Assembly: GCA_031292915.1 (NCBI GenBank)
Contig: JAUMSH010000034.1
Location: forward strand, 39,922 to 103,921
Length of the DNA: 64,000 bases
Direction of reading: 5' to 3'
Source of the DNA: Collinsella sp.
Lineage (GTDB): Bacteria; Actinomycetota; Coriobacteriia; Coriobacteriales; Coriobacteriaceae
Part shown: piece by piece, positions 8,086 to 17,824 of the stretch
Layout of the letters: every line of letters starts with the position of its first letter
Numbering within the stretch: the stretch's first letter is position 1
Notes under the pieces: generated by a model
Told to the model about the DNA's origin: nothing
What the model saw: the letters and a program-made list of their open reading frames with translations, nothing else
The model's database searches: none
Position numbers and translations under genes: made by a program

Positions 8086-9153
8086 ATGTCCGACAATATG
8101 CAGCCTACCGATGAGATTTTGGACGACGAGTCCCTGGACGCGGTGGATACCGAGGAGCTCGAGGATGTCGAGGAGTTCGACCCGTTTGAGGGCATGAGCG
8201 ACGAGGAGCTCGACGCCCTGTGCGACGAGGGCGACAGCCTCGCGGGCTTTGGTGACGTGGAGCCCGGTTTCCGCAGCGGCTTTGTGGCCCTGGTCGGACG
8301 CCCCAACGCCGGCAAGTCCACGCTGCTTAATGCCTGCTATGGCAAAAAGGTCGCCATCACCTCGCCGGTGGCCCAGACGACCCGTCGCCGCATGCGCGCC
8401 GTCGTCAACCGTCCCGGCTACCAGCTGGTCTTTGTCGATACCCCGGGTATTCATAAGCCCAAGGACGGTCTGGGATCCGAGCTCAACAAGAGCGCGTTGT
8501 TCGAGCTGAACGATGTCGATGTCGTCGCGTTTTTGATTGATGCCACCAAGCCGATCGGCAGGGGAGACGCTTGGGTTGCCGAACGCGTCAAGAACGCTCG
8601 TTCCAAAAAGGTCCTGGTGCTCACCAAGGCCGATGAGGCCGATCCCGCCCAGGTTATGGAACAGCTCAAGGCCGCCCACGAGCTCATGGAATATGACGAC
8701 GAGATCGTGACGTCGTCGGTCAAGAACTTCAACGTCGATGCCTTTATCGATACCGTTGCGCACTTTTTGCCCGAGGGTCCGCGTTGGTTCCCCGAGGACA
8801 TGGGTACCGACGCTTCCGACGAGACCCTTGTGGCCGAGTTTGTGCGCGAGAAGGCTCTGCGCCGCACCCGTGACGAGATCCCGCACTCCGTGGGCGTGAT
8901 CTGCGATGCGCTCGAGCAGACCAAGAAGGTGCTGCGCGTGCACGCCACCATTTACGTCGAGCGTGAGGGCCAAAAGGGCATCATCATTGGAAAGGGCGGC
9001 GAGATGATCAAGCATATCGGTATCGACGCCCGTCGCGACCTTGAACGCATCTTTGGCACGCAGGTCTTTTTGGAGCTGGACGTGAAGGTCAAGGCCGGCT
9101 GGCGTGACGACGAGGCCCAGATTCGCCGCTTCGGCTACAACGCCGAAGATTAG
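8086..9153 (+). CDS. era: GTPase Era with an acidic N-terminal extension
   Basis: Ribosome-assembly GTPase that binds the 3' end of 16S rRNA. G1 is GRPNAGKS, G3 is DTPG and G4 is TKAD; the C-terminal KH domain is visible as a GIIIGKGGEMIKHIG segment. At 355 residues it is about 55 longer than usual. The extra part is an N-terminal extension very rich in Asp and Glu before GFRSGFVALVG. The ATG at 8086 has AAAGGG ahead of it, and codon use in the extension looks ordinary, so I keep it. recO follows 15 bases later, as in many genomes. Confidence 0.93.
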   Translation: MSDNMQPTDEILDDESLDAVDTEELEDVEEFDPFEGMSDEELDALCDEGDSLAGFGDVEPGFRSGFVALVGRPNAGKSTLLNACYGKKVAITSPVAQTTRRRMRAVVNRPGYQLVFVDTPGIHKPKDGLGSELNKSALFELNDVDVVAFLIDATKPIGRGDAWVAERVKNARSKKVLVLTKADEADPAQVMEQLKAAHELMEYDDEIVTSSVKNFNVDAFIDTVAHFLPEGPRWFPEDMGTDASDETLVAEFVREKALRRTRDEIPHSVGVICDALEQTKKVLRVHATIYVEREGQKGIIIGKGGEMIKHIGIDARRDLERIFGTQVFLELDVKVKAGWRDDEAQIRRFGYNAED

Positions 9154-9168
9154 GGACACGCGGCGCGA

Positions 9169-9918
9169 ATGGCAGGTTCTCGCACATATCGCACGAAAGT
9201 GCTCGTCCTGGACAAGACGAAGCTCAAAGAGACCGACCTGATCCTGACGATGCTTGACGAGCGGGGTCGGCAGGTTCGTGCCGTGGCAAAGGGTGCCCGC
9301 AAACCCGGCGGGCGGTTGGCGGCGCGCTGCGAGCTGTTCTGTACCGTCGATATGCTGCTCGCACATGGACGCTCGCTCGACGTGGTTTCTCAGGCCGAGC
9401 TTATGGAAGCGCCGCTCGGCGCTGCGCCCGATTACGAGACGACTTGCGCCGCAAGCGCGATTGCCGAGGTCGCGCGCGTGTGCTCGTTCGAGGACGCCGA
9501 GGACCCGTTTACCTTTGCCATCACGCAGCGGGCACTCACGCTTGTCGGCAGCGGGCTCGACTCGGCGCATATGGACCTGCTCGTGGCGGCCTTTGTCTTT
9601 AAACTGCTGTCGCACGTTGGCTATCGACCCGATTTTTCGGCCTGCGTGCTGTGCGGAGACCCCATGTTGTCGTATTTTTCGCCCCAGGCGGGCGGTCTCA
9701 TGTGCGGGTCGTGCGCTTCGAGCGTTCCGGGTGCCGAGCTGGTGTCGACCGGTGAGGTCGTTTGGCTGCGCGCCCTCATGTCCATGACCTTCGATGCACT
9801 CATGGCCGAGAGGATCGACCCCCATACCGCAGCCTTTTTGCTCGGGCTTTCGCATGTGTGGGCTGCGACGCACACCGATCAGCGCCTCCGTGCGATGGAA
9901 TTCATGTTGGGTCGGTGA
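9169..9918 (+). CDS. recO: DNA repair protein RecO
   Basis: RecO helps load RecA onto SSB-coated single-stranded DNA in RecFOR recombination repair. The 249-residue protein has the N-terminal OB fold (YRTKVLVLDKTKLKETDLIL), a helical middle and a zinc site formed by CVLCGD and CGSC, about 21 residues apart. The length and the position behind era are typical. After the stop comes a 138-base gap with the rpsO leader. Confidence 0.93.
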   Translation: MAGSRTYRTKVLVLDKTKLKETDLILTMLDERGRQVRAVAKGARKPGGRLAARCELFCTVDMLLAHGRSLDVVSQAELMEAPLGAAPDYETTCAASAIAEVARVCSFEDAEDPFTFAITQRALTLVGSGLDSAHMDLLVAAFVFKLLSHVGYRPDFSACVLCGDPMLSYFSPQAGGLMCGSCASSVPGAELVSTGEVVWLRALMSMTFDALMAERIDPHTAAFLLGLSHVWAATHTDQRLRAMEFMLGR

Positions 9919-10020
9919 TGATGCGCAGGCGCGGGCTGCTTGTGGTAACATACCGACCTGTTGGTACCTCGACCTTGGTTGCTCGCTCCACCGGCGGCTT
10001 CCCAGTCCGAGGCGAATCGA

Positions 10021-10036
10021 GTCGCCCGCAGGCGAC
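10021..10036 (+). promoter_or_regulatory. Small hairpin in the rpsO leader
   Basis: GTCGCC and GGCGAC flank a CGCA tetraloop 20 bases before the rpsO start codon. S15 represses its own mRNA in several bacteria through leader structures, but those differ between phyla. A regulatory role here is only a possibility. Confidence 0.3.
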
Positions 10037-10056
10037 GTAAAACGAAAGGTGAAACA

Positions 10057-10335
10057 ATGACTGTTTCCAAAGAGCGCAAGGCGGAGCTGACTGCCCAGTT
10101 CGGTAACACCCCGGTCGACACCGGCAACCCCAAGGTTCAGGTCGCCATCCTGAGCGAGCGCATCAAGGAGCTGACCGAGCACATGAAGTCCCATCAGAAG
10201 GACTTCCACACCCGTCGTGGCCTGCTCATGCTCGTCGGCCGTCGTCGTCGTCTTCTCTCCTACATCAAGAAGAACGACATCGTCGAGTACCGTGAGCTCA
10301 TCAAGGCTCTGGGCATCCGCGACAACATCCAGTAA
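10057..10335 (+). CDS. rpsO: 30S ribosomal protein S15
   Basis: Primary 16S rRNA-binding protein of the small-subunit platform. The 92 residues include the S15 signature with HQKDFHTRRGL and LVGRRRRLLSYI. The ATG at 10057 has GAAAGG upstream and gives a normal length; the in-frame sequence further upstream is non-conserved leader. A strong terminator follows, so rpsO and the downstream pnp are probably separated or attenuated, as in the conserved rpsO-pnp pair of other bacteria. Confidence 0.97.
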   Translation: MTVSKERKAELTAQFGNTPVDTGNPKVQVAILSERIKELTEHMKSHQKDFHTRRGLLMLVGRRRRLLSYIKKNDIVEYRELIKALGIRDNIQ

Positions 10336-10350
10336 GGATTTGTACATGCT

Positions 10351-10383
10351 AAGAGCGTCCTGCGCAGCGGGGCGCTCTTTTTG
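10351..10383 (+). terminator. Intrinsic terminator after rpsO
   Basis: A ten-base-pair stem (AAGAGCGTCC with GGGCGCTCTT, one G-T pair) is followed directly by a T run. It begins 16 bases after the rpsO stop. Confidence 0.85.
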
Positions 10384-10401
10384 TGTAAGGGCGCGAACAA
10401 T

Positions 10402-10472
10402 CACGCTCTGAAGCGTGGCGGGGGCAGGGGGCCCGCGTCACATGAGAAGCCCGCAGGCAAGGGGCCTGTGGG
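10402..10472 (+). promoter_or_regulatory. Hairpins in the pnp leader
   Basis: Two stems precede pnp: CACGCT/AGCGTG (10402-10417), and CCCGCAGGC/GCCTGTGGG (10450-10472, one G-T pair), which ends just before the AAAGGAG ribosome site. In E. coli, PNPase represses its own mRNA through an RNase III-cut leader hairpin; whether this leader does the same is inference. Confidence 0.35.
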
Positions 10473-10485
10473 GTAAAGGAGAACA

Positions 10486-12732
<2,247 letters not shown>

Positions 12733-12755
12733 CAGCTAAACATAAGCAGCTCAAC

Positions 12756-12785
12756 AAGGGCGACTCCTAAGGGGGTCGCCCTTTT
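12756..12785 (+). terminator. Intrinsic terminator after pnp
   Basis: AAGGGCGACTCC pairs with GGGGTCGCCCTT around TAAG, followed by a short T run. Its 3' arm is shared with the outer arm of the hairpin element that follows, which starts at 12778. Confidence 0.85.
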
Positions 12786-12926
12786 GCTTGCGCCCGGGAG
12801 GGCCGCATATGAAGTTTCCTGCTCTACAGTCCTGCGCAAGACGGAAAGCACATTAAGTGCTTTCCCTTGCGTACGGAACTCGCGATAAACTTCATATGCG
12901 TCCCTCCCGGGCGCAAGCAAAAGGGC
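12778..12926 (+). repeat. Hairpin element A1: long variable stem around a conserved 69-nt core
   Basis: Bases 12778-12817 pair with 12887-12926, 39 of 40 positions, the only mismatch being 12803 with 12901. The loop is a 69-nt core (12818-12886) that contains its own hairpin, GGAAAGCAC/GTGCTTTCC around ATTAA. The core is 57/69 identical to that of element A2 in the opposite orientation, including three compensatory base-pair changes. The outer stem sequence is unique to this copy except for the innermost GAAGTTT/AAACTTC. No reading frame is associated with it. Confidence 0.85.
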
Positions 12927-13030
12927 TGGTTAATGCCGCTCGCTATTTAGTTAGACAGTCTATTCAGTAGTCAGATTACAGATCTGTAGATAGCCGCAGC
13001 AGCATCTTCCCAGATAAAACCGACCAAAAT

Positions 13031-13055
13031 AAACCTGTCTCTATTTGGCAGGTTT
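13031..13055 (+). other. Simple hairpin between elements A1 and A2
   Basis: AAACCTG (13031-13037) pairs with CAGGTTT (13049-13055). Its 3' arm overlaps the first bases of element A2. It could be a weak terminator, but no T run follows. The rest of the 12927-13050 spacer shows nothing I can name. Confidence 0.4.
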
Positions 13056-13183
13056 CCCGTGGGGCGGGCACTGATGAAGTTTATCGCGAGTTCCGCACGA
13101 ACAGGAGGCCACTTAATGTGGCCTCCGTCGTGAGCAGGACTGTAGAGCAGGAAACTTCATCAGTGCCCGCCCCACGGGAAACC
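13051..13183 (-). repeat. Hairpin element A2: inverted partner of A1
   Basis: Bases 13051-13082 and 13152-13183 form a perfect 32-bp stem. The 69-nt core (13083-13151), read on the minus strand, aligns without gaps to the A1 core. The invariant parts include CTGCTCTACAGTCCTGC on one side and CGGAACTCGCGAT on the other. The apical stem is GGAGGCCAC/GTGGCCTCC where A1 has GGAAAGCAC/GTGCTTTCC. The outer stem differs from A1 except for the innermost bases. The following 13184-13371 presumably contains the rnj promoter, but I see no convincing -35/-10 pair. Confidence 0.85.
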
Positions 13184-13371
13184 GGCGGGATGGACCAGTT
13201 CAGATGGGGCTTTGATGCATGGGTGGTCTGTTGGTGGGCAAATGGGTATCATACTGTGGTTACTGCGTCGACTCTGTGATGCATGTTTGTACGTTCCCGA
13301 CGGTCGGTTTGCCAGAAGCGCCCCGTCGGTTGTTCCAGACCCGTTTCGAAGAAAGGAAACCACACTAACCT

Positions 13372-15042
13372 ATGGCAGCTAAAAAATCATCTCCCTTGAA
13401 GATCATCCCGCTCGGCGGCCTTGACGGCATCGGTAAGAACATGACGGTCTTCGAGTGCGGCGACGACATGGTGCTCGTCGACGCCGGTCTCATGTTCCCC
13501 GACGACTCCCAGCCCGGTATCGACCTGGTGCTTCCCGACTACACCTATGTTCTGGAGAACGAGGAGAAGCTCCGCGGTATCGTCGTCACCCACGGCCACG
13601 AGGACCACACCGGTTCGCTTCCGTACCTGCTGCAGGACCTCAACAACAAGGTGCCCATCTTTTCGAGCAAGCTGACGCTTGGCTTTATCGAGGGCAAGCT
13701 TTCTGAGTTCCGCATCCGCGCGCCCAAGTTCCGCGAGGTCAAGGGCGGCAGCCATGTCAACCTTGGCGGCATCTCGCTCGACTTCTTCTCGATGACGCAC
13801 TCCATCCCCGGCGCTCTGGGCGTGTTTATCCGCACCAATCAGGGCACCGTTATGCACACCGGCGACTTTAAGCTCGACCAGACGCCCATCGATGGTGTCA
13901 CGCCTGACTATGCTGCTATCAGCCGCTTTGCCAAGCAGGGTATCGACCTGCTGCTGTCCGACTCCACCAATGCCACGGTTCCCGGCTTTACCAAGTCCGA
14001 GGCCGAGGTTGGTCCCAACTTGCTGCACGCCATCAAGAACGCCCCGGGTCGCGTGTTCGTCGCGTCGTTCTCGAGCCACATCCATCGCCTGCAGCAGATC
14101 TGCGATGCCGCCCGCAAGTGCGGCCGTAAGGTCGTTGTGACCGGTCGCTCCATGCTCACGAACACCCGCGTGGCGCGTGAGCTGGGCTACCTCAACATCG
14201 ACGATGCCGATATCATCGATGCCTTCGACATTGATAACCTGCCCGACGATAAGATCGTCGTCATGTGCACCGGTTCGCAGGGCGAGCCGCTGTCGGCGCT
14301 GTCCCGTATGGCCAACGGCGAGCACAAGACGCTTTCCATCCACGAGGGCGATACCGTCATCCTCTCGGCAACGCCTGTTCCCGGCAACGAGAAGGCCGTC
14401 CAGCAGGTCGTCAACAGCCTGGCCAAGCTCGGCTGCGACGTGTGGGATAAGAACCGCGCTCTTGTCCACGTCTCGGGCCACGGTAGCCAGGAGGAGCTCA
14501 AGCTCCTGATGGCCATGGCCAAGCCCACGTACTTTATGCCGGTTCACGGTGAGGCCGTGCATCTGCGCGCCCATGCCCAGCTGGCCCGCAAGATGGGCGT
14601 CAAGGACGATCATATCTTTATCCTCGATAACGGCGACACGCTCGAGATGCGCGGCGGTATCGTCAAACGCGGTACGCCCGTCGAGTCCGGCGTCGTCTAC
14701 GTCGACGGCCTGCGTATCGGCGATACCGACCCCATCGTCCTGCGCGATCGCCAGAAGCTCGCCAACGACGGCATGGTCACGGCCGTTGCTATCGTCTCGC
14801 TCAAGCACAAGAAGATCGAGGCCATCGAGTTCTCGGGCCGCGGTGTCTCGTTTGCCATCGACGACCAGTTCTCTGAGGATGCCTCCGCGTCCATTATGAA
14901 GACGATCGAGAAGGGCAAGTTTAGCTTTACGAGCAGCGGCTCCGATGCCATTCGCAAGGCCGTGCGCGATTCGCTCTCCAACTTTATTTGGAGCCGTACG
15001 CGCACCCGTCCGATGATCATCCCGGTCGTCATGGAGGTTTAG
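13372..15042 (+). CDS. rnj: Ribonuclease J
   Basis: Metallo-beta-lactamase/beta-CASP nuclease with 5'-3' exonuclease and endonuclease activity, central to mRNA decay in Gram-positive bacteria. The zinc motif HGHEDHTGSLPYLL, MTHSIPGALGVFI, HTGDFKLD and the beta-CASP parts (DSTNATVPG, SSHIHRLQQI, GSQGEPLSALSRM, HVSGHGSQEELK) are all in order in the 556 residues. The start is ATG at 13372. The TTG start of ftsK lies 1 base after the stop, so the two are cotranscribed. Confidence 0.95.
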   Translation: MAAKKSSPLKIIPLGGLDGIGKNMTVFECGDDMVLVDAGLMFPDDSQPGIDLVLPDYTYVLENEEKLRGIVVTHGHEDHTGSLPYLLQDLNNKVPIFSSKLTLGFIEGKLSEFRIRAPKFREVKGGSHVNLGGISLDFFSMTHSIPGALGVFIRTNQGTVMHTGDFKLDQTPIDGVTPDYAAISRFAKQGIDLLLSDSTNATVPGFTKSEAEVGPNLLHAIKNAPGRVFVASFSSHIHRLQQICDAARKCGRKVVVTGRSMLTNTRVARELGYLNIDDADIIDAFDIDNLPDDKIVVMCTGSQGEPLSALSRMANGEHKTLSIHEGDTVILSATPVPGNEKAVQQVVNSLAKLGCDVWDKNRALVHVSGHGSQEELKLLMAMAKPTYFMPVHGEAVHLRAHAQLARKMGVKDDHIFILDNGDTLEMRGGIVKRGTPVESGVVYVDGLRIGDTDPIVLRDRQKLANDGMVTAVAIVSLKHKKIEAIEFSGRGVSFAIDDQFSEDASASIMKTIEKGKFSFTSSGSDAIRKAVRDSLSNFIWSRTRTRPMIIPVVMEV

Positions 15043-15043
15043 T

Positions 15044-17824
15044 TTGGCGCGTGGATCTGCACAAAACGCCAAAGGCAATAAGGCCAATAACCAACCGGCA
15101 TCTGCTAAGGGTGCCGGTTCCCATCTGCGTGCCAATAAGGGCCACGAGGCGGACTTCGACGATTTTGAGCCTTTGGTTGAGCCCTCGGCCAACCGTGATA
15201 TCGCCGGCGTGGTCATCGCCGTTTTGGCGATTGCGTCCTTCATTGCCGTGATTTCGCCGGCAACCGCACCCGTTACGGCTGCGGTTGCCGGTTTCTACCA
15301 CCTGGGCTTTGGTCTGGGCGCCTACGTGCTGCCGATCGTCATTTTGCTGTTTGCCGCCACGCTCTTTTTAGGCGAGGACTCGCCGCTCAACGTACGCTCT
15401 GTTGCGGGCGGCGCCGTGGTCTTTATCGCCGTCGTCTCCATTCTTTCGCTGATGGTGCCGGGTACGAGTGTCTCTTGTGACCTTATGTTCACGCCGCAAA
15501 ATTTGTCCGCCTCGGGTGGCTACATCGGTGCGTTTATTGCGAGTGCGCTGCAGAATGCCCTGGGTAAGCCTATCGCGATGGTAGTCCTGTTGGGCTTTGT
15601 CGTCGTGGGCTTGGTCATCATCGGCTTTTCGGTTGGCGGCGTTTTGCGCTCTGCTCGCGACCGTGCGGCCGATTTTGCCGAGCGCCGTCGTGCCGATGTC
15701 AACGCCAGCCCGTGGGGTGACGACGAAGCTCTGTCGGTGCCCGGCGTTGCCCGTCCGCACCTGAGCATTCTTCGTCAAAAGGGCTCCGATGCTGCCGTGA
15801 CCACGGTCATGGGCAACGGTGTGGACCCGGTTTTGGACGATGACGACGAGGACGAGAATCCGTTTGTCGACGCGTCCGAGTCGGTTGAGGCTGAGCGCGC
15901 TAAGACGAAGCTGCTGCCGCGCCGCCATGCCAAGAAGGGCAAGGCCACACCCAAGTTGAATACAAGCGAGCCCGACCCGTCTTGGTCCGATAGCGAGATT
16001 GAGCTCACCGAGGGCGATGACGACGATGACGAGGCTCCGATTGAGACCGCAAAGACAACTTTGCTGCCGCGTCGCCATGCCAAGCGCGACCAGGTAACCG
16101 GCCAGCTTTCGATGGAAGACGACCCCGATAAGATCGACGAGTCCGAGCCGCCGTTTGCCGTGAATCCTGTCTCGGCAGCACCTCAGATTCCCGACTTCTT
16201 GAAGCATCCCAAGGTTGCCGATACGGCTGTCGCGGGCGCTGTCGAGGCGCCTACTTCTAGCGATGGGGGAGCGGTCAATGCCCCCGCGGATAACGAGGGC
16301 GAAGAAGAGGATGGCCTTAAGCTTCCGCCACTCGAAATCCTGCATGCCAACCCGCAGTCGGCGTCCTCCGCGTCTTCTGACAAGGAGCTGGAACAGACTG
16401 CCGAGTCACTGCAATCCACCTTGCTTGAGTTTGGCCGCAGTGCCCGCGTGGTCGGCTGGATCGCCGGCCCCACGGTGACGACCTTTAAGCTGCAACCTGG
16501 CGAGGGCGAGCGCGTGAGCAAGATCTCGAGCCTCGAGGACGATATCGCGCTTTCGCTCGCTGCCCAGTCGGTGCGTATCTTTGCCCCGATCCCCGGCACC
16601 TCGCTCGTGGGCATCGAGATTCCCAACCGCAAGCGCCAGAACGTCAACCTGGGCGACGTGCTGCCCTATGTGAAGGGCGGTCCGCTTGAGCTCGCCATCG
16701 GTCGCGATGCCGAGGGTACGCCGGTCGTCGCCGACCTTGCCAAGATGCCCCACCTGCTGATCGCCGGTACCACGGGTTCCGGTAAGTCGGTCATGATCAA
16801 CTCCATCATCACGACCCTGCTCATGCGCGCTCTTCCCGAGGACGTTCGCCTGATCATGGTCGACCCCAAGCGCGTCGAGCTTGCGGGCTATAACGGCCTC
16901 CCGCATCTCTATGTCCCCGTGGTGACCGAGCCCAAGCAGGCCGCGAGCGCTCTGCAATGGGCCGTGTCCGAGATGGAGCGTCGCCTGAAGGTCTTCGAGC
17001 GCCTCAACGTGCGTAAGATCTCGACCTACAACGAAAAGCAGGCCGCCGGCGAGTTTGAGCATTACGACAACCCGCCGCTAAAGATGCCCTACCTGGTCAT
17101 CATCATTGACGAGCTCTCGGACCTGATGATGGTCGCCGGTAAGGATGTCGAGGCCTCGATCGTGCGTATTGCTCAGCTGGGCCGTGCCGCCGGTATCCAC
17201 CTTATCGTGGCCACGCAGCGCCCGAGCTCCAACGTGGTGACGGGCCTCATCAAGGCCAACATCACCAACCGCATCGCCTTTAACGTCGCCACGGGCATCG
17301 ACTCGCGCGTCATCATCGACCAGATGGGTGCCGAAAAGCTCACCGGTTTGGGCGACATGCTGTTCTCCAAGGTCGACTGGGGCAAGCCCCGCCGTATCCA
17401 GGGCTGCTTTGTCTCGGATGATGAGATCAACGAGATTGTCGAGTTCGTCAAGTCGCAGAGTGAGCCAGACTACCACGAGGAGATCCTGTCTGCCGTGGCG
17501 CCCGCTTCCATGTCCATGGCGGGTGGCGGCGGCATTGTCCGCACCGGAGTCGCCGAGCCGCAAGACGATGATCCGCTCATTTGGGAAGCCGCCCATATTG
17601 TGGTGGAATCGCAGCTTGGCTCCACATCTGGCCTGCAACGTCGTCTGAAGGTTGGCTATGCGCGTGCCGGGCGTATTATGGATATGCTGGAAGAAAAGGG
17701 TGTCGTCGGCCCGCCTGACGGTTCCAAGCCGCGTGAGGTCCTGTTGGACGAGGAGGGGCTTGCCGCGCTGGAATCTGTCGACGCCGAGATGGCACGTGAA
17801 GATCGTGAGTTTGGAGGATTCTGA
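15044..17824 (+). CDS. ftsK: DNA translocase FtsK/SpoIIIE
   Basis: Septal DNA pump that clears chromosome DNA from the closing division site. The 926 residues show about four N-terminal membrane helices (residues 45-205), an acidic low-complexity linker (about 230-430), the motor domain with Walker A IAGTTGSGKS and Walker B YLVIIIDELSDLMM, and a C-terminal winged-helix gamma domain (WEAAHIVVESQLGSTSGLQR). The linker contains a near-repeat, KT(K/T)LLPRRHAK, twice about 50 residues apart. The start is TTG, 1 base after rnj; the stop overlaps the ATG of the RodZ-like gene (TGATG). Confidence 0.95.
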   Translation: MARGSAQNAKGNKANNQPASAKGAGSHLRANKGHEADFDDFEPLVEPSANRDIAGVVIAVLAIASFIAVISPATAPVTAAVAGFYHLGFGLGAYVLPIVILLFAATLFLGEDSPLNVRSVAGGAVVFIAVVSILSLMVPGTSVSCDLMFTPQNLSASGGYIGAFIASALQNALGKPIAMVVLLGFVVVGLVIIGFSVGGVLRSARDRAADFAERRRADVNASPWGDDEALSVPGVARPHLSILRQKGSDAAVTTVMGNGVDPVLDDDDEDENPFVDASESVEAERAKTKLLPRRHAKKGKATPKLNTSEPDPSWSDSEIELTEGDDDDDEAPIETAKTTLLPRRHAKRDQVTGQLSMEDDPDKIDESEPPFAVNPVSAAPQIPDFLKHPKVADTAVAGAVEAPTSSDGGAVNAPADNEGEEEDGLKLPPLEILHANPQSASSASSDKELEQTAESLQSTLLEFGRSARVVGWIAGPTVTTFKLQPGEGERVSKISSLEDDIALSLAAQSVRIFAPIPGTSLVGIEIPNRKRQNVNLGDVLPYVKGGPLELAIGRDAEGTPVVADLAKMPHLLIAGTTGSGKSVMINSIITTLLMRALPEDVRLIMVDPKRVELAGYNGLPHLYVPVVTEPKQAASALQWAVSEMERRLKVFERLNVRKISTYNEKQAAGEFEHYDNPPLKMPYLVIIIDELSDLMMVAGKDVEASIVRIAQLGRAAGIHLIVATQRPSSNVVTGLIKANITNRIAFNVATGIDSRVIIDQMGAEKLTGLGDMLFSKVDWGKPRRIQGCFVSDDEINEIVEFVKSQSEPDYHEEILSAVAPASMSMAGGGGIVRTGVAEPQDDDPLIWEAAHIVVESQLGSTSGLQRRLKVGYARAGRIMDMLEEKGVVGPPDGSKPREVLLDEEGLAALESVDAEMAREDREFGGF

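Noticed and set aside
7744..10404. An 886-codon open frame on the minus strand.
   Set aside because: It runs antisense across dgkA, era, recO and rpsO, all with strong motifs, and has no ribosome site or recognisable domain. High GC makes long antisense frames common here.
12778..13183. Elements A1 and A2 as the two terminal inverted repeats of an insertion sequence.
   Set aside because: Only 124 bases lie between them, without a transposase frame; each element is itself a complete hairpin, and the outer arms differ between the two.
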